A model generated the notes under the pieces. That model did no database searches. It was not told where the DNA came from and saw nothing but the letters and a program-made list of their open reading frames with translations. DNA of 64,000 bases from an uncultured Oscillospiraceae bacterium (GTDB taxonomy: Bacteria > Bacillota > Clostridia > Oscillospirales > Acutalibacteraceae), in NCBI GenBank assembly GCA_900546265.1, contig URCA01000003.1:1-64000 (forward strand), written 5' to 3'. The number at the start of each line of letters is the position of its first letter. The first letter of the stretch is position 1. Below are positions 7,225 through 14,971 of the stretch, piece by piece. A program made the position numbers and the translations under genes.

Positions 7225-9660
7225 ATGAAGAAATCCGTCAAATTAGCAGCTGTTTTTCTTTCACTGGCAATTAGCTGTCAATTCTTTACAAATGCCGCTG
7301 TAAGTACGTCTAAACCTGAATTGACAGAAATGGACGGTCCGATCGAAATCACCTCTCTTCGCACTGAAAAAACAAAAAGTTTTGAAAAAGAAGATGGTGG
7401 TTTTATTGCAACAATGTACAATGAACCGGTGCACTTTATAAGTGAAGAGGGCGTATGGGAAGAAATTGATAATTCACTTATTCCAGTTTCCCATCTTCAC
7501 GAAGAATGGAACGCTGTGAATTCGTCGAGCTATTATGAGAACAAATGTAATTCTTTTAAAGTTAAACTGCCTCAAGTTCTTGATGCAGATTTGCCAATTG
7601 TTGTACAAATCAAAGGATTTACCCTTGCGTTTAATATGCAAAACATCACATCATCGTGTGCCAATATCTCTCCCATGCAAAGTGAAGCACAACGAAAAAG
7701 CATCTTGGAAAAGAAGCTCGCATTGACGAGAGACAAAGCCGCGAAAGAAAAAATCTTACAGGATGCAGCTATGGCAGTGCCCAACCAGGAATCGGCTGTT
7801 TCCTATCCGGATGTCCTTCCGGATACAAAGGCCGACTACCAAATAAGCGGACAAACGCTTAAAGAAAATCTGATTTTCGATTCTAAGCCGGATCGGCAGG
7901 ACTATACTTATTACATATCCTGTAAAGGGCTAACCCCTGTTTTACAAGAATTCGGTGCGGTCTACTTTTATAATACCGATGGCAGAGATGAGGAGCCGAT
8001 CTTTATTATCAACGCGCCATACATGTTTGATTCTGGTGATTCCCTTACCATGGACGTAAAGGTCACATTAGAGATTGCAGAGGATAGCTGCCTGTATACC
8101 TTAACCCCAAGTGCGGAATGGCTCAGCGATCCCCAAACGGTGTATCCTGTTACATTGGATCCTACTGTCACCACATCCACCAGCGCATTGGACATTGAAG
8201 ATAATGGAGTAAACCAGTACAATCCTAAAGATAATTATATGAAAGTGGATAGGATGTATGTAGGCTCGAACTATGATGGAAAAGGATATGAAAGCCGCGT
8301 ATATATTCGCTTCCCTCGGGTATCTTCAATACCGACCACAGCATATATTTCAAACGCCGTTATGTATCTCGATCATCATACAAGCGCAACATATCAGACA
8401 GCCGTTAATAACACTTTTGACGTTTACGAGGTGGGAAACTATGCTTGGGAAACAGATAAAATAACATGGAATTCTCAGGCGAACTATAAATTTACCAATA
8501 GGGTTGCCTATGGACGATCCGATAAATCCTTGTCAACAGAAGCCTATAATATCACGTCTCTTGTTCAAAAATGGTATTCTGTCACCTCGAAAAATAACGG
8601 CGTGGTTATCAAACCGCGAGAGGTGGATAATACCAAAACAAATCGCACCTGTTATTTTAGCAGTGATTGTTCATCCACCTATACTTCAAGACGCCCTCGT
8701 ATTCAGATTGAATATTATACGACGGTACCGTCCGTATCAACGGTGGCAGATGGCACCAGCTATTTTTTACGAAATGTCAAATCAGGCAGATATATGGATG
8801 TATACAACGGCACCGACGCCAATCTCCAAAATGTTCATGGTTATGGTTTTAATGGAACAGCCGCTCAGCGTTGGAGGGCTAGAGTTAATTCCGATGGGAC
8901 ATATAGTTTTATCTCCAATGTGGGTTCTTTCAGTAGGTATATGGATGTAACAAATGGAAATGTGGATATTTATTCCAATTTCCCCACAGCTCAAAAATTT
9001 AGTCTAGTCAGATTTAACGGTACAAATATGTACTACATAAAATTTGGTTCGCAGTTTGTATCGGAAAATTCCGATCATAATGTCATTACTACTGATACGA
9101 ATATGGGGGCTGCTTCATTATGGACATTTGAATATGTTTATGGTTTACTAACGCCTCTTTATTCCCAAATGCAGAATAATCCTGTACCTGCAAAGTATCA
9201 AAAAAGCAGATATACAAGTATGACCCCAAATGATGCGCTGAACCTTATGCGGACATCAAAAGTATTTATCGAGAATTCCCATGGGGGTATCGATGGTATT
9301 GACACAGGAAATGGTTTGATGTCACGCAATATGGTTCTTGAATTACCGGATTCCGATCTGCGCGGTGTCAAACTGGCCGTATATGTGGCGTGCGAAACCG
9401 GCAAGGGCGGTGCAACCGCTGCGAATCTTGTAAATGCAACGTTTGACAAAGGTGCCAAAGCGGTGATTGGTTTTCAAGAAAATATGGGCGCTATCGCAGA
9501 TACATGGTCTGATACACTCATGCAGTCGTTAAGCTCCGGAAAAACAATAAACCAAGCCATGCTTGATGGGGATGATGCAGGTTATAATACATGGGGAAGC
9601 TACGAAAACATAAAAATAAGGACCGTTCGCGGAGATGTCAGTGTTAATATCCTGAATTAA
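7225..9660 (+). CDS. Large secreted protein: DNRLRE-like, ricin-like and CHAT/caspase-like regions
   Basis: 811 residues with a signal peptide (MKKSVKLAAVFLSLAISC..., cleavage near residue 25) and a GAGGGGA ribosome binding site. Residues ~25-300 form an N-terminal region of unknown fold. Residues ~310-500 look like a DNRLRE/CBM96-type beta domain (VYIRFPRV, AYNITSLVQKW, RRPRIQIEYY). Residues ~505-645 resemble a ricin-type beta-trefoil (SYFLRNVKSGRYMDV, YMDVTNGNVDIYS). The C-terminus (~650-811) has the layout of a CHAT or gingipain-like cysteine peptidase: His686 in ENSHGG, Cys723 in VACETG, then GAKAVIGF and LSSGKTINQAMLDGDD. Domain calls are by eye. GC is far below that of the neighbours, which suggests transfer. 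An exported wall- or glycan-binding protease is inferred. Confidence 0.72.
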   Translation: MKKSVKLAAVFLSLAISCQFFTNAAVSTSKPELTEMDGPIEITSLRTEKTKSFEKEDGGFIATMYNEPVHFISEEGVWEEIDNSLIPVSHLHEEWNAVNSSSYYENKCNSFKVKLPQVLDADLPIVVQIKGFTLAFNMQNITSSCANISPMQSEAQRKSILEKKLALTRDKAAKEKILQDAAMAVPNQESAVSYPDVLPDTKADYQISGQTLKENLIFDSKPDRQDYTYYISCKGLTPVLQEFGAVYFYNTDGRDEEPIFIINAPYMFDSGDSLTMDVKVTLEIAEDSCLYTLTPSAEWLSDPQTVYPVTLDPTVTTSTSALDIEDNGVNQYNPKDNYMKVDRMYVGSNYDGKGYESRVYIRFPRVSSIPTTAYISNAVMYLDHHTSATYQTAVNNTFDVYEVGNYAWETDKITWNSQANYKFTNRVAYGRSDKSLSTEAYNITSLVQKWYSVTSKNNGVVIKPREVDNTKTNRTCYFSSDCSSTYTSRRPRIQIEYYTTVPSVSTVADGTSYFLRNVKSGRYMDVYNGTDANLQNVHGYGFNGTAAQRWRARVNSDGTYSFISNVGSFSRYMDVTNGNVDIYSNFPTAQKFSLVRFNGTNMYYIKFGSQFVSENSDHNVITTDTNMGAASLWTFEYVYGLLTPLYSQMQNNPVPAKYQKSRYTSMTPNDALNLMRTSKVFIENSHGGIDGIDTGNGLMSRNMVLELPDSDLRGVKLAVYVACETGKGGATAANLVNATFDKGAKAVIGFQENMGAIADTWSDTLMQSLSSGKTINQAMLDGDDAGYNTWGSYENIKIRTVRGDVSVNILN

Positions 9661-9792
9661 CTATTCCCTGTATTCATTTTTCCAGTAAGGCTTACCATGG
9701 TTTTGGATCAAGCACCATACTTACCGGTAACAAGCCCTCTTGCGCACATAGGAACGCTTACGCGGGAGGGCATACCTGAAAGGAGCCTGTTC

Positions 9793-10770
9793 ATGAAGAG
9801 AATTGCATGCGCCTTGCTGCTTGCTTGTTTGTTAGTTTTTTCGATGAACGCTTGCCAACCCGCGGGCGCTGTGGAAGGCCTAAGCCAAAATACGACGGAC
9901 AAGGTATCGCAAACAAATTTTGGCACTGCGGCCACCACCTCCACCAGTGCAACAACGCCAAGTACCACCGCCCAGCCGCCTAGCACATCTGCCAAAACGA
10001 CGGCTCCAGAGAAGCGGAAAGTGGTCAGCGTCCTACGGAAAAAATGGGATTCCATTGACAAAGACACCAAAGAGACAGTAACCAAAGCCGGTGTTACACG
10101 CGACGATCTCGTGGTAGATAAAAGCACATTAACATATGACAGCGAAGGCTCCAGCAAGAATATTTCCGAAGCATACGAGACCTTTAAAAAGGGGGAAAAA
10201 ACGTATACATTCAATGATCCTGCCGGAAAATTGACGGCTATCTCATTTGCTTACAAGGAGGAAACCGGCACATTAAAGACGGAGGCGGAAATCAAGGCTA
10301 TTGCCAGTGCCATTGCCGATCTCGTTATTGACATAAAGAGCTATGAGGCATACTCGTTTTCCTATGATGAAAATACAAGAATGTATGCGATCAATTTTGA
10401 TAGGAAAATCGGGGAATATAAGACACTGGAGGGAATTCGTATCACCATAAACGTCAACGGATACGTTAAGTTCTTGGGCTTTTCTAAAATTGGCCTATTT
10501 GACAATGTGAAAGTGCCCGCTATTGATGAAAAGAGCATCGACGAAGCATGCAGAGAGGTATTGTCAAAACGGTATCCCAACATGAAGGACTTCCAGGTGC
10601 GTTCACGAAAGCTGGATATCAAGGATGGGCAACTGCTGGCCTATTACCAAAAGCAGCCGGACATCAAGGACGGCGAGCTTGTAATGATCTGCGACTGCGT
10701 TATTTCCTACGTTGATCAACCGTATCAATACGCTGATTTTGTGCTAGTCCCTATCCAAACAGTGGATTAA
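9793..10770 (+). CDS. Lipoprotein of unknown function
   Basis: The ATG at 9793 follows a GAAAGGAGC ribosome binding site and opens a lipoprotein signal (MKRIACALLLACLLVFSMNAC) with the lipobox Cys at residue 21. Mature protein: a Thr/Ser-rich linker at about residues 40-75, then a mixed alpha/beta domain (75-325) with charged surface patterns. 325 residues in total. I do not recognise the family. Two PepSY-like halves are conceivable (DEKSIDEACREVLSKRYPN) but not demonstrable by eye. It lies 132 bases after the secreted CHAT-like protein, on the same strand and in the same AT-rich island, so the two may work together at the cell surface. Confidence 0.7.
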   Translation: MKRIACALLLACLLVFSMNACQPAGAVEGLSQNTTDKVSQTNFGTAATTSTSATTPSTTAQPPSTSAKTTAPEKRKVVSVLRKKWDSIDKDTKETVTKAGVTRDDLVVDKSTLTYDSEGSSKNISEAYETFKKGEKTYTFNDPAGKLTAISFAYKEETGTLKTEAEIKAIASAIADLVIDIKSYEAYSFSYDENTRMYAINFDRKIGEYKTLEGIRITINVNGYVKFLGFSKIGLFDNVKVPAIDEKSIDEACREVLSKRYPNMKDFQVRSRKLDIKDGQLLAYYQKQPDIKDGELVMICDCVISYVDQPYQYADFVLVPIQTVD

Positions 10771-10835
10771 TACTGGTAGGAAAGCTGGTCGCTCTTTGCC
10801 TTTTTAGAGGCACAGAGGGGTATGTTCCGGCTTCC

Positions 10836-11111
10836 TCAGGCCAGAACGCCCATCCATTTCAGCAGCGCCACGCCATCCAGAAGGCCTTGGCGATAATATT
10901 CCCACTGCGCATAGTATTCCTTCAAGCCGATGGCTTCCTCCAGATCGTAGACAAACGCTTTTTCCGCGTCGGCTCGGCCGATAGCCTCCAGCATGTCGTC
11001 GAACCTTTTTTGAATCGTCCGATAGTCGTCGTTTTCCTTAAGCCGCTTCCAAACGGCATTTTCCACATCTTCCATGCGAGTAAAAGGTACATTCTTTTCA
11101 ACGGTTTCCAT
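10836..11111 (-). CDS. Small acidic helical protein, unknown
   Basis: 91 residues, mostly predicted helix, rich in Glu, Asp and aromatics (RMEDVENAVWKRLKEND, GLKEYYAQWEYYRQGLLDG). It starts at an ATG following a GAGGTGAT site. It is divergent from the XRE regulator at 11228, and a promoter reads TTGACT-17-TAAAAT on the minus strand just upstream, overlapping repeat sequences that could be XRE operators. The architecture resembles a regulator plus its target. A toxin-antitoxin role cannot be claimed from sequence. Confidence 0.65.
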   Translation of the reverse strand: METVEKNVPFTRMEDVENAVWKRLKENDDYRTIQKRFDDMLEAIGRADAEKAFVYDLEEAIGLKEYYAQWEYYRQGLLDGVALLKWMGVLA

Positions 11112-11148
11112 TTCATCACCTCTATAATCCTACTTCAAAACAATTTTA

Positions 11149-11184
11149 CCCCATAATGGATTATAAGTCAACACCCCATTTTGG
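11149..11184. promoter_or_regulatory. Direct-repeat operator pair in the divergent XRE/small-protein region
   Basis: CCCCATAATGG at 11149-11159 and CCCCATTTTGG at 11174-11184 are the same 11-mer apart from two central bases. Each contains CCAT-NN-TGG inverted symmetry and is followed by GATTAT or AATAAT. They are spaced 25 bases apart and overlap the candidate minus-strand promoter. Likely binding sites for the adjacent XRE protein. Confidence 0.45.
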
Positions 11185-11227
11185 AATAATGATATACTAA
11201 GTCATCTTAAGGAAAGGATGGCTCAGT

Positions 11228-11452
11228 ATGAACCATTTAGAAAGACTGCTCCGTTTGCGTAAAGAAAGAGAAGAAGGGCAAAAAGTTCTTGCTTCGGTAT
11301 TAGGTGTTACACAAACTGCTTATTCGAAATGGGAACTGGGGCAGAGAGAAATCCCCTTGAGTAAGCTGCTGATTTTAGCTAGATATTATAATGTCAGCAT
11401 GGATTATATCACGGGAGCCAGCAATGTACGTACCCCTTTCCCTAAAAAATAA
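11228..11452 (+). CDS. XRE-family HTH regulator
   Basis: A 74-residue protein that is essentially one HTH_3 domain: LRKEREEGQKVLASVLGVTQTAYSKWELGQREIPLSKLLILARYYNVSMDYITG. The recognition helix sits at about residues 34-46, and the C-terminal tail is basic. The ribosome binding site GGAAAGGA lies 9 bases upstream. It probably represses its own promoter and that of the divergent 91-residue gene through the CCCCATnnTGG repeats. It is part of the low-GC island. Confidence 0.85.
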   Translation: MNHLERLLRLRKEREEGQKVLASVLGVTQTAYSKWELGQREIPLSKLLILARYYNVSMDYITGASNVRTPFPKK

Positions 11453-11481
11453 ACTTGTGTAAATTTTTAAAAAATATATAC

Positions 11482-11516
11482 AAACAGCGCCCGCCGGGTT
11501 TCGGCGGGCGCTGTTT
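11482..11516. terminator. Bidirectional terminator between XRE gene and serA
   Basis: A 14-bp GC-rich stem (AAACAGCGCCCGCC pairing with GGCGGGCGCTGTTT) with a 7-base loop. On the minus strand it is followed by a T-rich tract, so it mainly ends the serC-serA transcript. Confidence 0.85.
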
Positions 11517-11533
11517 GATGAATAGGGATACTA

Positions 11534-12691
11534 TTAGATTTTCCGGACGCGGATGACGCCGTTGATGGCGCGGATTTTTTCCAGCGCGGCCTCGTCGGGA
11601 TCGCCCTCGACATCCAGCACCGTATAGGCGTTGTCCTTCTTGGACTTGTTCACCATGGTCTCGATGTTGATGCCGGTGGCGGACACCACCCCGCTGATTT
11701 GGCTGAGCATATTGGGCACGTTCTTATGCAGCACGCAGATGCGCCGCTCGGTGGTGCGGGGAACCTCCACGGTGGGGAAATTCACCGAATTGACGATGTT
11801 GCCGTCCTCCAGGAAGGCGATGAGCTCATCAGCGGCCATGACGGCGCAGTTGTCCTCGCTCTCGGGGGTGGAGGCGCCCAGGTGGGGAATGGCGATGACG
11901 TTTTCCACGCCCAGGATATCCTCGGTGGGGAAGTCCACCACATACGCGGCCACCTTGCCGGAGGCCAGGGCCTCCTTCATATCCGGGATGTTGACCAAGT
12001 CGGCGCGGGAGAAGTTGAGAATCCGCACCCCATCCGGCATGGCGGCGAAGGCGGCGGCATTGAACATCCCCTTGGTGTCGGGAGTCAGCGGCACGTGCAC
12101 GGTGATGTAATCGCAGTTGGCATAAATCTGATCCAGGCTGGTGGCGTGGATGATGGAGCGGGACAGGCCCCAGGCGGCGTCCACCGACAGATAGGGATCG
12201 TAGCCATAGACCTCCATGCCCAGGCTGTGGGCCGCGTTGGCCACCAAGATGCCGATGGCGCCCAGGCCGATAACGCCCAGCCGCTTGCCCTTGATCTCCG
12301 GGCCGACAAACGCGGACTTGCCCTTTTCCACCAGCTTGGCCACGCCCTCCTGGCCCTGCAGGGTCTTGGCCCATTCGATGCCGGAAATCACCTTGCGGGA
12401 GGAAATCAGCAGGCCGGCGATGACCAGCTCTTTGACGGCGTTGGCGTTGGCGCCCGGGGTGTTGAACACCACGACGCCGGTTTCGCTGCATTTGTCCACG
12501 GGGATGTTGTTGACCCCCGCGCCCGCGCGGGCAATGGCCAGCAGACTGTCCGGCAGCTCCATATCGTGCATGGCGGCGGACCGCACCATCACGCCGGTGG
12601 CGGTGGACAGGTCCTCGGTAACGGTATATTTGGCGGCGTCGAAGCGGGCGGTGCCGCAGGCCGCGATCTTATTCAGCGTGCAGATATTCAT
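11534..12691 (-). CDS. serA: D-3-phosphoglycerate dehydrogenase
   Basis: First step of serine synthesis: oxidises 3-phosphoglycerate with NAD+. The ATG at 12691 gives 385 residues, the short one-ACT form. Visible features are the Rossmann GLGAIGILVANAAHSLGM with acidic YGYDP, a catalytic Arg in NFSRADLVN, Glu in VDFPTEDILG, and His in IPHLGASTPESEDN. The C-terminal ACT domain starts at RRICVLHKNVPNML and probably mediates serine feedback. It sits 87 bases downstream of serC, on the same strand and probably the same transcript. serB is not present. Confidence 0.93.
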   Translation of the reverse strand: MNICTLNKIAACGTARFDAAKYTVTEDLSTATGVMVRSAAMHDMELPDSLLAIARAGAGVNNIPVDKCSETGVVVFNTPGANANAVKELVIAGLLISSRKVISGIEWAKTLQGQEGVAKLVEKGKSAFVGPEIKGKRLGVIGLGAIGILVANAAHSLGMEVYGYDPYLSVDAAWGLSRSIIHATSLDQIYANCDYITVHVPLTPDTKGMFNAAAFAAMPDGVRILNFSRADLVNIPDMKEALASGKVAAYVVDFPTEDILGVENVIAIPHLGASTPESEDNCAVMAADELIAFLEDGNIVNSVNFPTVEVPRTTERRICVLHKNVPNMLSQISGVVSATGINIETMVNKSKKDNAYTVLDVEGDPDEAALEKIRAINGVIRVRKI

Positions 12692-12778
12692 CTTAGCTCC
12701 GTATCCTTTCCTGGCCCTGTGTCCGACGGGCACAGGGTCTTGTTCAAATTGGTGGCGGCGCTTTTCCGGGGAAAGGGA

Positions 12779-13864
12779 TCAGCCGTTGGCCTTCTCGAAT
12801 TCCCGCATGAACGCGACCAGCTTTTCCACGCCCTCGATGGGCATGGCGTTGTAGATGGAAGCGCGCATACCGCCCACGGTGCGGTGGCCCTTCAGGTTGA
12901 CGAACCCGGCCGCGGCGGCTTCCTTGACAAATTTGGCGTCCAACTCCTCGGTGCCGGTGACGAAGGGGATATTCATCAGCGAGCGATCCTCCTTGACGAC
13001 GGTGCCGCGGAACAGCTTGGAGCTGTCCAGGAAATCGTACAGGAGGCCAGCCTTCTTCTCGTTATAGGCCTTCATGGCTTCCAGGCCGCCCATTTCCTCC
13101 TTGATCCATTTGAGCACCAGCCCGGCGATATAGATGGTGTAGCAGGGCGGGGTGTTGTACATGGAATCGTTATCGGCATGGGTCTGGTAGTTGAACATGG
13201 TGGGGGTGATGTCACGGGCGTGGCCGATGAGATCCTCCCGGATGATGACCACGGTCAGGCCGGCGGGGGCCATATTCTTCTGCGCGCCCGCGTACAGCAC
13301 GCCGAACTTGGACACGTCGATGGGCTCGGACAGGATGCAGGAGGAAATATCCGCGATAAGCGGCACGCGGCCGGTGTCGGGCAGCTCCTTATACACAGTG
13401 CCGTAGATGGTGTTGTTCATGCAGATGTGGAAATAGTCGGCGTCGGGAGTGAAGGTGGCGGGATCCAGCTTCGGTATGTAGGAGAAGGTCTTATCCTTGG
13501 AGCTGGCCACCACATGGGTCTCGCCGTAGCGGGAAGCCTCCTGGTACGCCTTGTTGGCCCACTGGCCGGTGATGACGAAGTCGGCCTTGCCGCTGCCGTT
13601 CATCAGGTTGAGAGGGAGCATGGCGAACTGGGAGGAGGCACCGCCCTGGAGAAACAGCACCTTGTAGGTATCCGGAATCCCCATGACCTCGCGCAGCAGG
13701 GCCTCGCACTCCTTGATGATGGCGTCATAGGTCTTGGAGCGATGGGACATCTCCATCACCGACTGCCCCGAGCCGTGATAATCCAGCATTTCCTCGGCCG
13801 CGGTCTTCAGAACGCTTTCGGGAAGCATCGAGGGGCCGGCGGAAAAATTATACACTCTTGCCAT
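12779..13864 (-). CDS. serC: Phosphoserine aminotransferase
   Basis: A PLP enzyme converting 3-phosphohydroxypyruvate and glutamate to phosphoserine. 361 residues is the standard length. The N-terminus MARVYNFSAGPSMLPE and the block MEMSHRSKTYD are family signatures. The PLP lysine is in YAGAQKNMAPAG (near residue 196). The C-terminal VGGMRASIYNAMP supplies the phosphate-binding Arg. A GGAGGTAG ribosome binding site precedes the ATG. It is the first gene of the serC-serA unit. Confidence 0.96.
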   Translation of the reverse strand: MARVYNFSAGPSMLPESVLKTAAEEMLDYHGSGQSVMEMSHRSKTYDAIIKECEALLREVMGIPDTYKVLFLQGGASSQFAMLPLNLMNGSGKADFVITGQWANKAYQEASRYGETHVVASSKDKTFSYIPKLDPATFTPDADYFHICMNNTIYGTVYKELPDTGRVPLIADISSCILSEPIDVSKFGVLYAGAQKNMAPAGLTVVIIREDLIGHARDITPTMFNYQTHADNDSMYNTPPCYTIYIAGLVLKWIKEEMGGLEAMKAYNEKKAGLLYDFLDSSKLFRGTVVKEDRSLMNIPFVTGTEELDAKFVKEAAAAGFVNLKGHRTVGGMRASIYNAMPIEGVEKLVAFMREFEKANG

Positions 13865-13906
13865 GTTGCATCTACCTCCATACGCGTAATAGAATCAATA
13901 CGTTTT

Positions 13907-13935
13907 ATTGTACTATTCCGTTAAATCCGTGTCAA
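13907..13935 (-). promoter_or_regulatory. Strong sigma-A promoter of serC-serA
   Basis: On the minus strand there is a perfect TTGACA (13935-13930), a 17-base spacer, then TACAAT (13912-13907), 43 bases before the serC ATG. Confidence 0.75.
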
Positions 13936-13997
13936 TCCAAAAAGCGGGAAACCGCGGAAAATTTTTAAGTCCGGCGGCCGGTGGTTCGGAGTTTCGC

Positions 13998-14026
13998 TTG
14001 CTTTTGCAGACGGAGCACGATATAAT
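13998..14026 (+). promoter_or_regulatory. Promoter of the DRTGG/hydrogenase-like operon
   Basis: TTGCTT at 13998-14003, a 17-base spacer, and a perfect TATAAT at 14021-14026. The leader then contains a small GCGGAG/CTCCGC hairpin before the AAAGGAG site of the first gene. Confidence 0.65.
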
Positions 14027-14087
14027 ATAGGCAACATGCTGCGGAGCCGCTCCGCGGCGTTTCCCTCAAGAGAAAGGAGCCTAGTGT

Positions 14088-14435
14088 ATGACCATTGCCG
14101 ATATTGTACGCATCCTGCAAGCCGATCTGGTCTGCGGCGCGGATCATCTGGAAACCGAGGTGCACAACGCCTGCGGCAGCGACATGATGAGCGACGTGCT
14201 GGCCTTTGTCAAGGATCAGTCGGTGCTGCTGACCGGGCTGGTGAATCCCCAGGTGGTGCGCACCGCCGACATGATGGATATGGTTTGCATCGTGTTTGTC
14301 CGGGGAAAGGACCCCACCCCCGATATGATCGAGCTGGCGGGCGACCGCGGCATCGTCCTGCTCAAGTCCCCCATGCGGATGTTCACCGCCTGCGGGCTGC
14401 TGTATGAAAACGGCCTGAAAGGCGGGGAGGTTTGA
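14088..14435 (+). CDS. DRTGG-domain protein
   Basis: A 115-residue protein made of one DRTGG-type regulatory domain (TIADIVRILQADLVCGAD, then VHNACGSDMMSDVLAF, LLTGLVNPQVVRTADM, GIVLLKSPMRMF). Such domains often accompany CBS domains and HPr-kinase-like or BioD-like proteins and are thought to sense small ligands. It is the first gene of a plus-strand operon that continues with an anti-sigma-type ATPase and an [FeFe]-hydrogenase-like protein, and a second DRTGG protein follows in the same operon. Ribosome binding site AAAGGAG. Confidence 0.85.
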   Translation: MTIADIVRILQADLVCGADHLETEVHNACGSDMMSDVLAFVKDQSVLLTGLVNPQVVRTADMMDMVCIVFVRGKDPTPDMIELAGDRGIVLLKSPMRMFTACGLLYENGLKGGEV

Positions 14436-14468
14436 AAAGCGGCGCTTTTCAAACTATAGGAGGACAGC

Positions 14469-14537
14469 ATGATGACAGACCATAAGAGGGATGAATATCA
14501 GCCGCCCAAGTACGGCGGAGCGGGGGTGCACATATGA
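14469..14537 (+). CDS. 22-residue peptide overlapping the RsbW-like start
   Basis: ATGATGACAGAC at 14469 follows an excellent AGGAGG site at 7 bases and encodes MMTDHKRDEYQPPKYGGAGV plus two residues. Its TGA overlaps the ATG of the next gene (ATGA at 14534-14537). This is the arrangement expected for a translated, translationally coupled small ORF. It could be a leader that sets anti-sigma-factor expression or a real small protein. No family is recognised. Confidence 0.5.
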   Translation: MMTDHKRDEYQPPKYGGAGVHI

Positions 14538-14950
14538 ACAAGCATCTGCATTTTGAGGTGCCGGGCGACGATTTCACCCGTGCCGGGGAAGCCTCCGCCG
14601 CGGTCAAGCGCACCCTCAAGCAGCTGGGCTTCCCATCCGACGCCATCCGCCGGGTGGCCATCGCCATGTATGAGGGAGAAATCAACATGGTCATCCACGC
14701 CGGCGGCGGGGAGGCGGACATCGACATCCTGCCCGACAAGGTCACGGTGGTGCTCACCGATCACGGCCCGGGCATCCCCGACGTGGAAAAAGCCATGCAG
14801 GAGGGGTGGTCCACCGCCCCGGACAACATCCGTTCGCTGGGCTTCGGCGCGGGGATGGGGCTGCCCAACATGAAGAAATACACCGATCAGATGGCGATCG
14901 AGACGGTCATCGGCGCGGGCACCACCATGACCCTGACGGTCCAGGTCTGA
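14534..14950 (+). CDS. RsbW-like ATP-binding (HATPase) regulatory protein
   Basis: 138 residues with a GHKL ATPase fold. The N-box is EGEINMVIHAGGG, G1 is DHGPGIPD and G2 is GAGMGLPNMKKY. There is no histidine-phosphorylation domain, so it resembles anti-sigma-factor kinases such as SpoIIAB/RsbW rather than a sensor kinase. Its partner is probably inside this operon; no STAS or sigma-factor gene is nearby. The same gene type accompanies DRTGG and PHP genes at many clostridial [FeFe]-hydrogenase loci. Start overlaps the 22-residue ORF. Confidence 0.85.
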   Translation: MNKHLHFEVPGDDFTRAGEASAAVKRTLKQLGFPSDAIRRVAIAMYEGEINMVIHAGGGEADIDILPDKVTVVLTDHGPGIPDVEKAMQEGWSTAPDNIRSLGFGAGMGLPNMKKYTDQMAIETVIGAGTTMTLTVQV

Positions 14951-14971
14951 CGGAAGCAGGGAGGCTTGGTG

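Noticed and set aside
11699..13924. Very long open frame on the plus strand opposite serA and serC
   Set aside because: It is antisense to two well-recognised genes, has no ribosome binding site or domain, and has the Gly/His/Val-rich composition typical of GC-rich antisense shadows. The same applies to 37761-40379 and 30266-32356.
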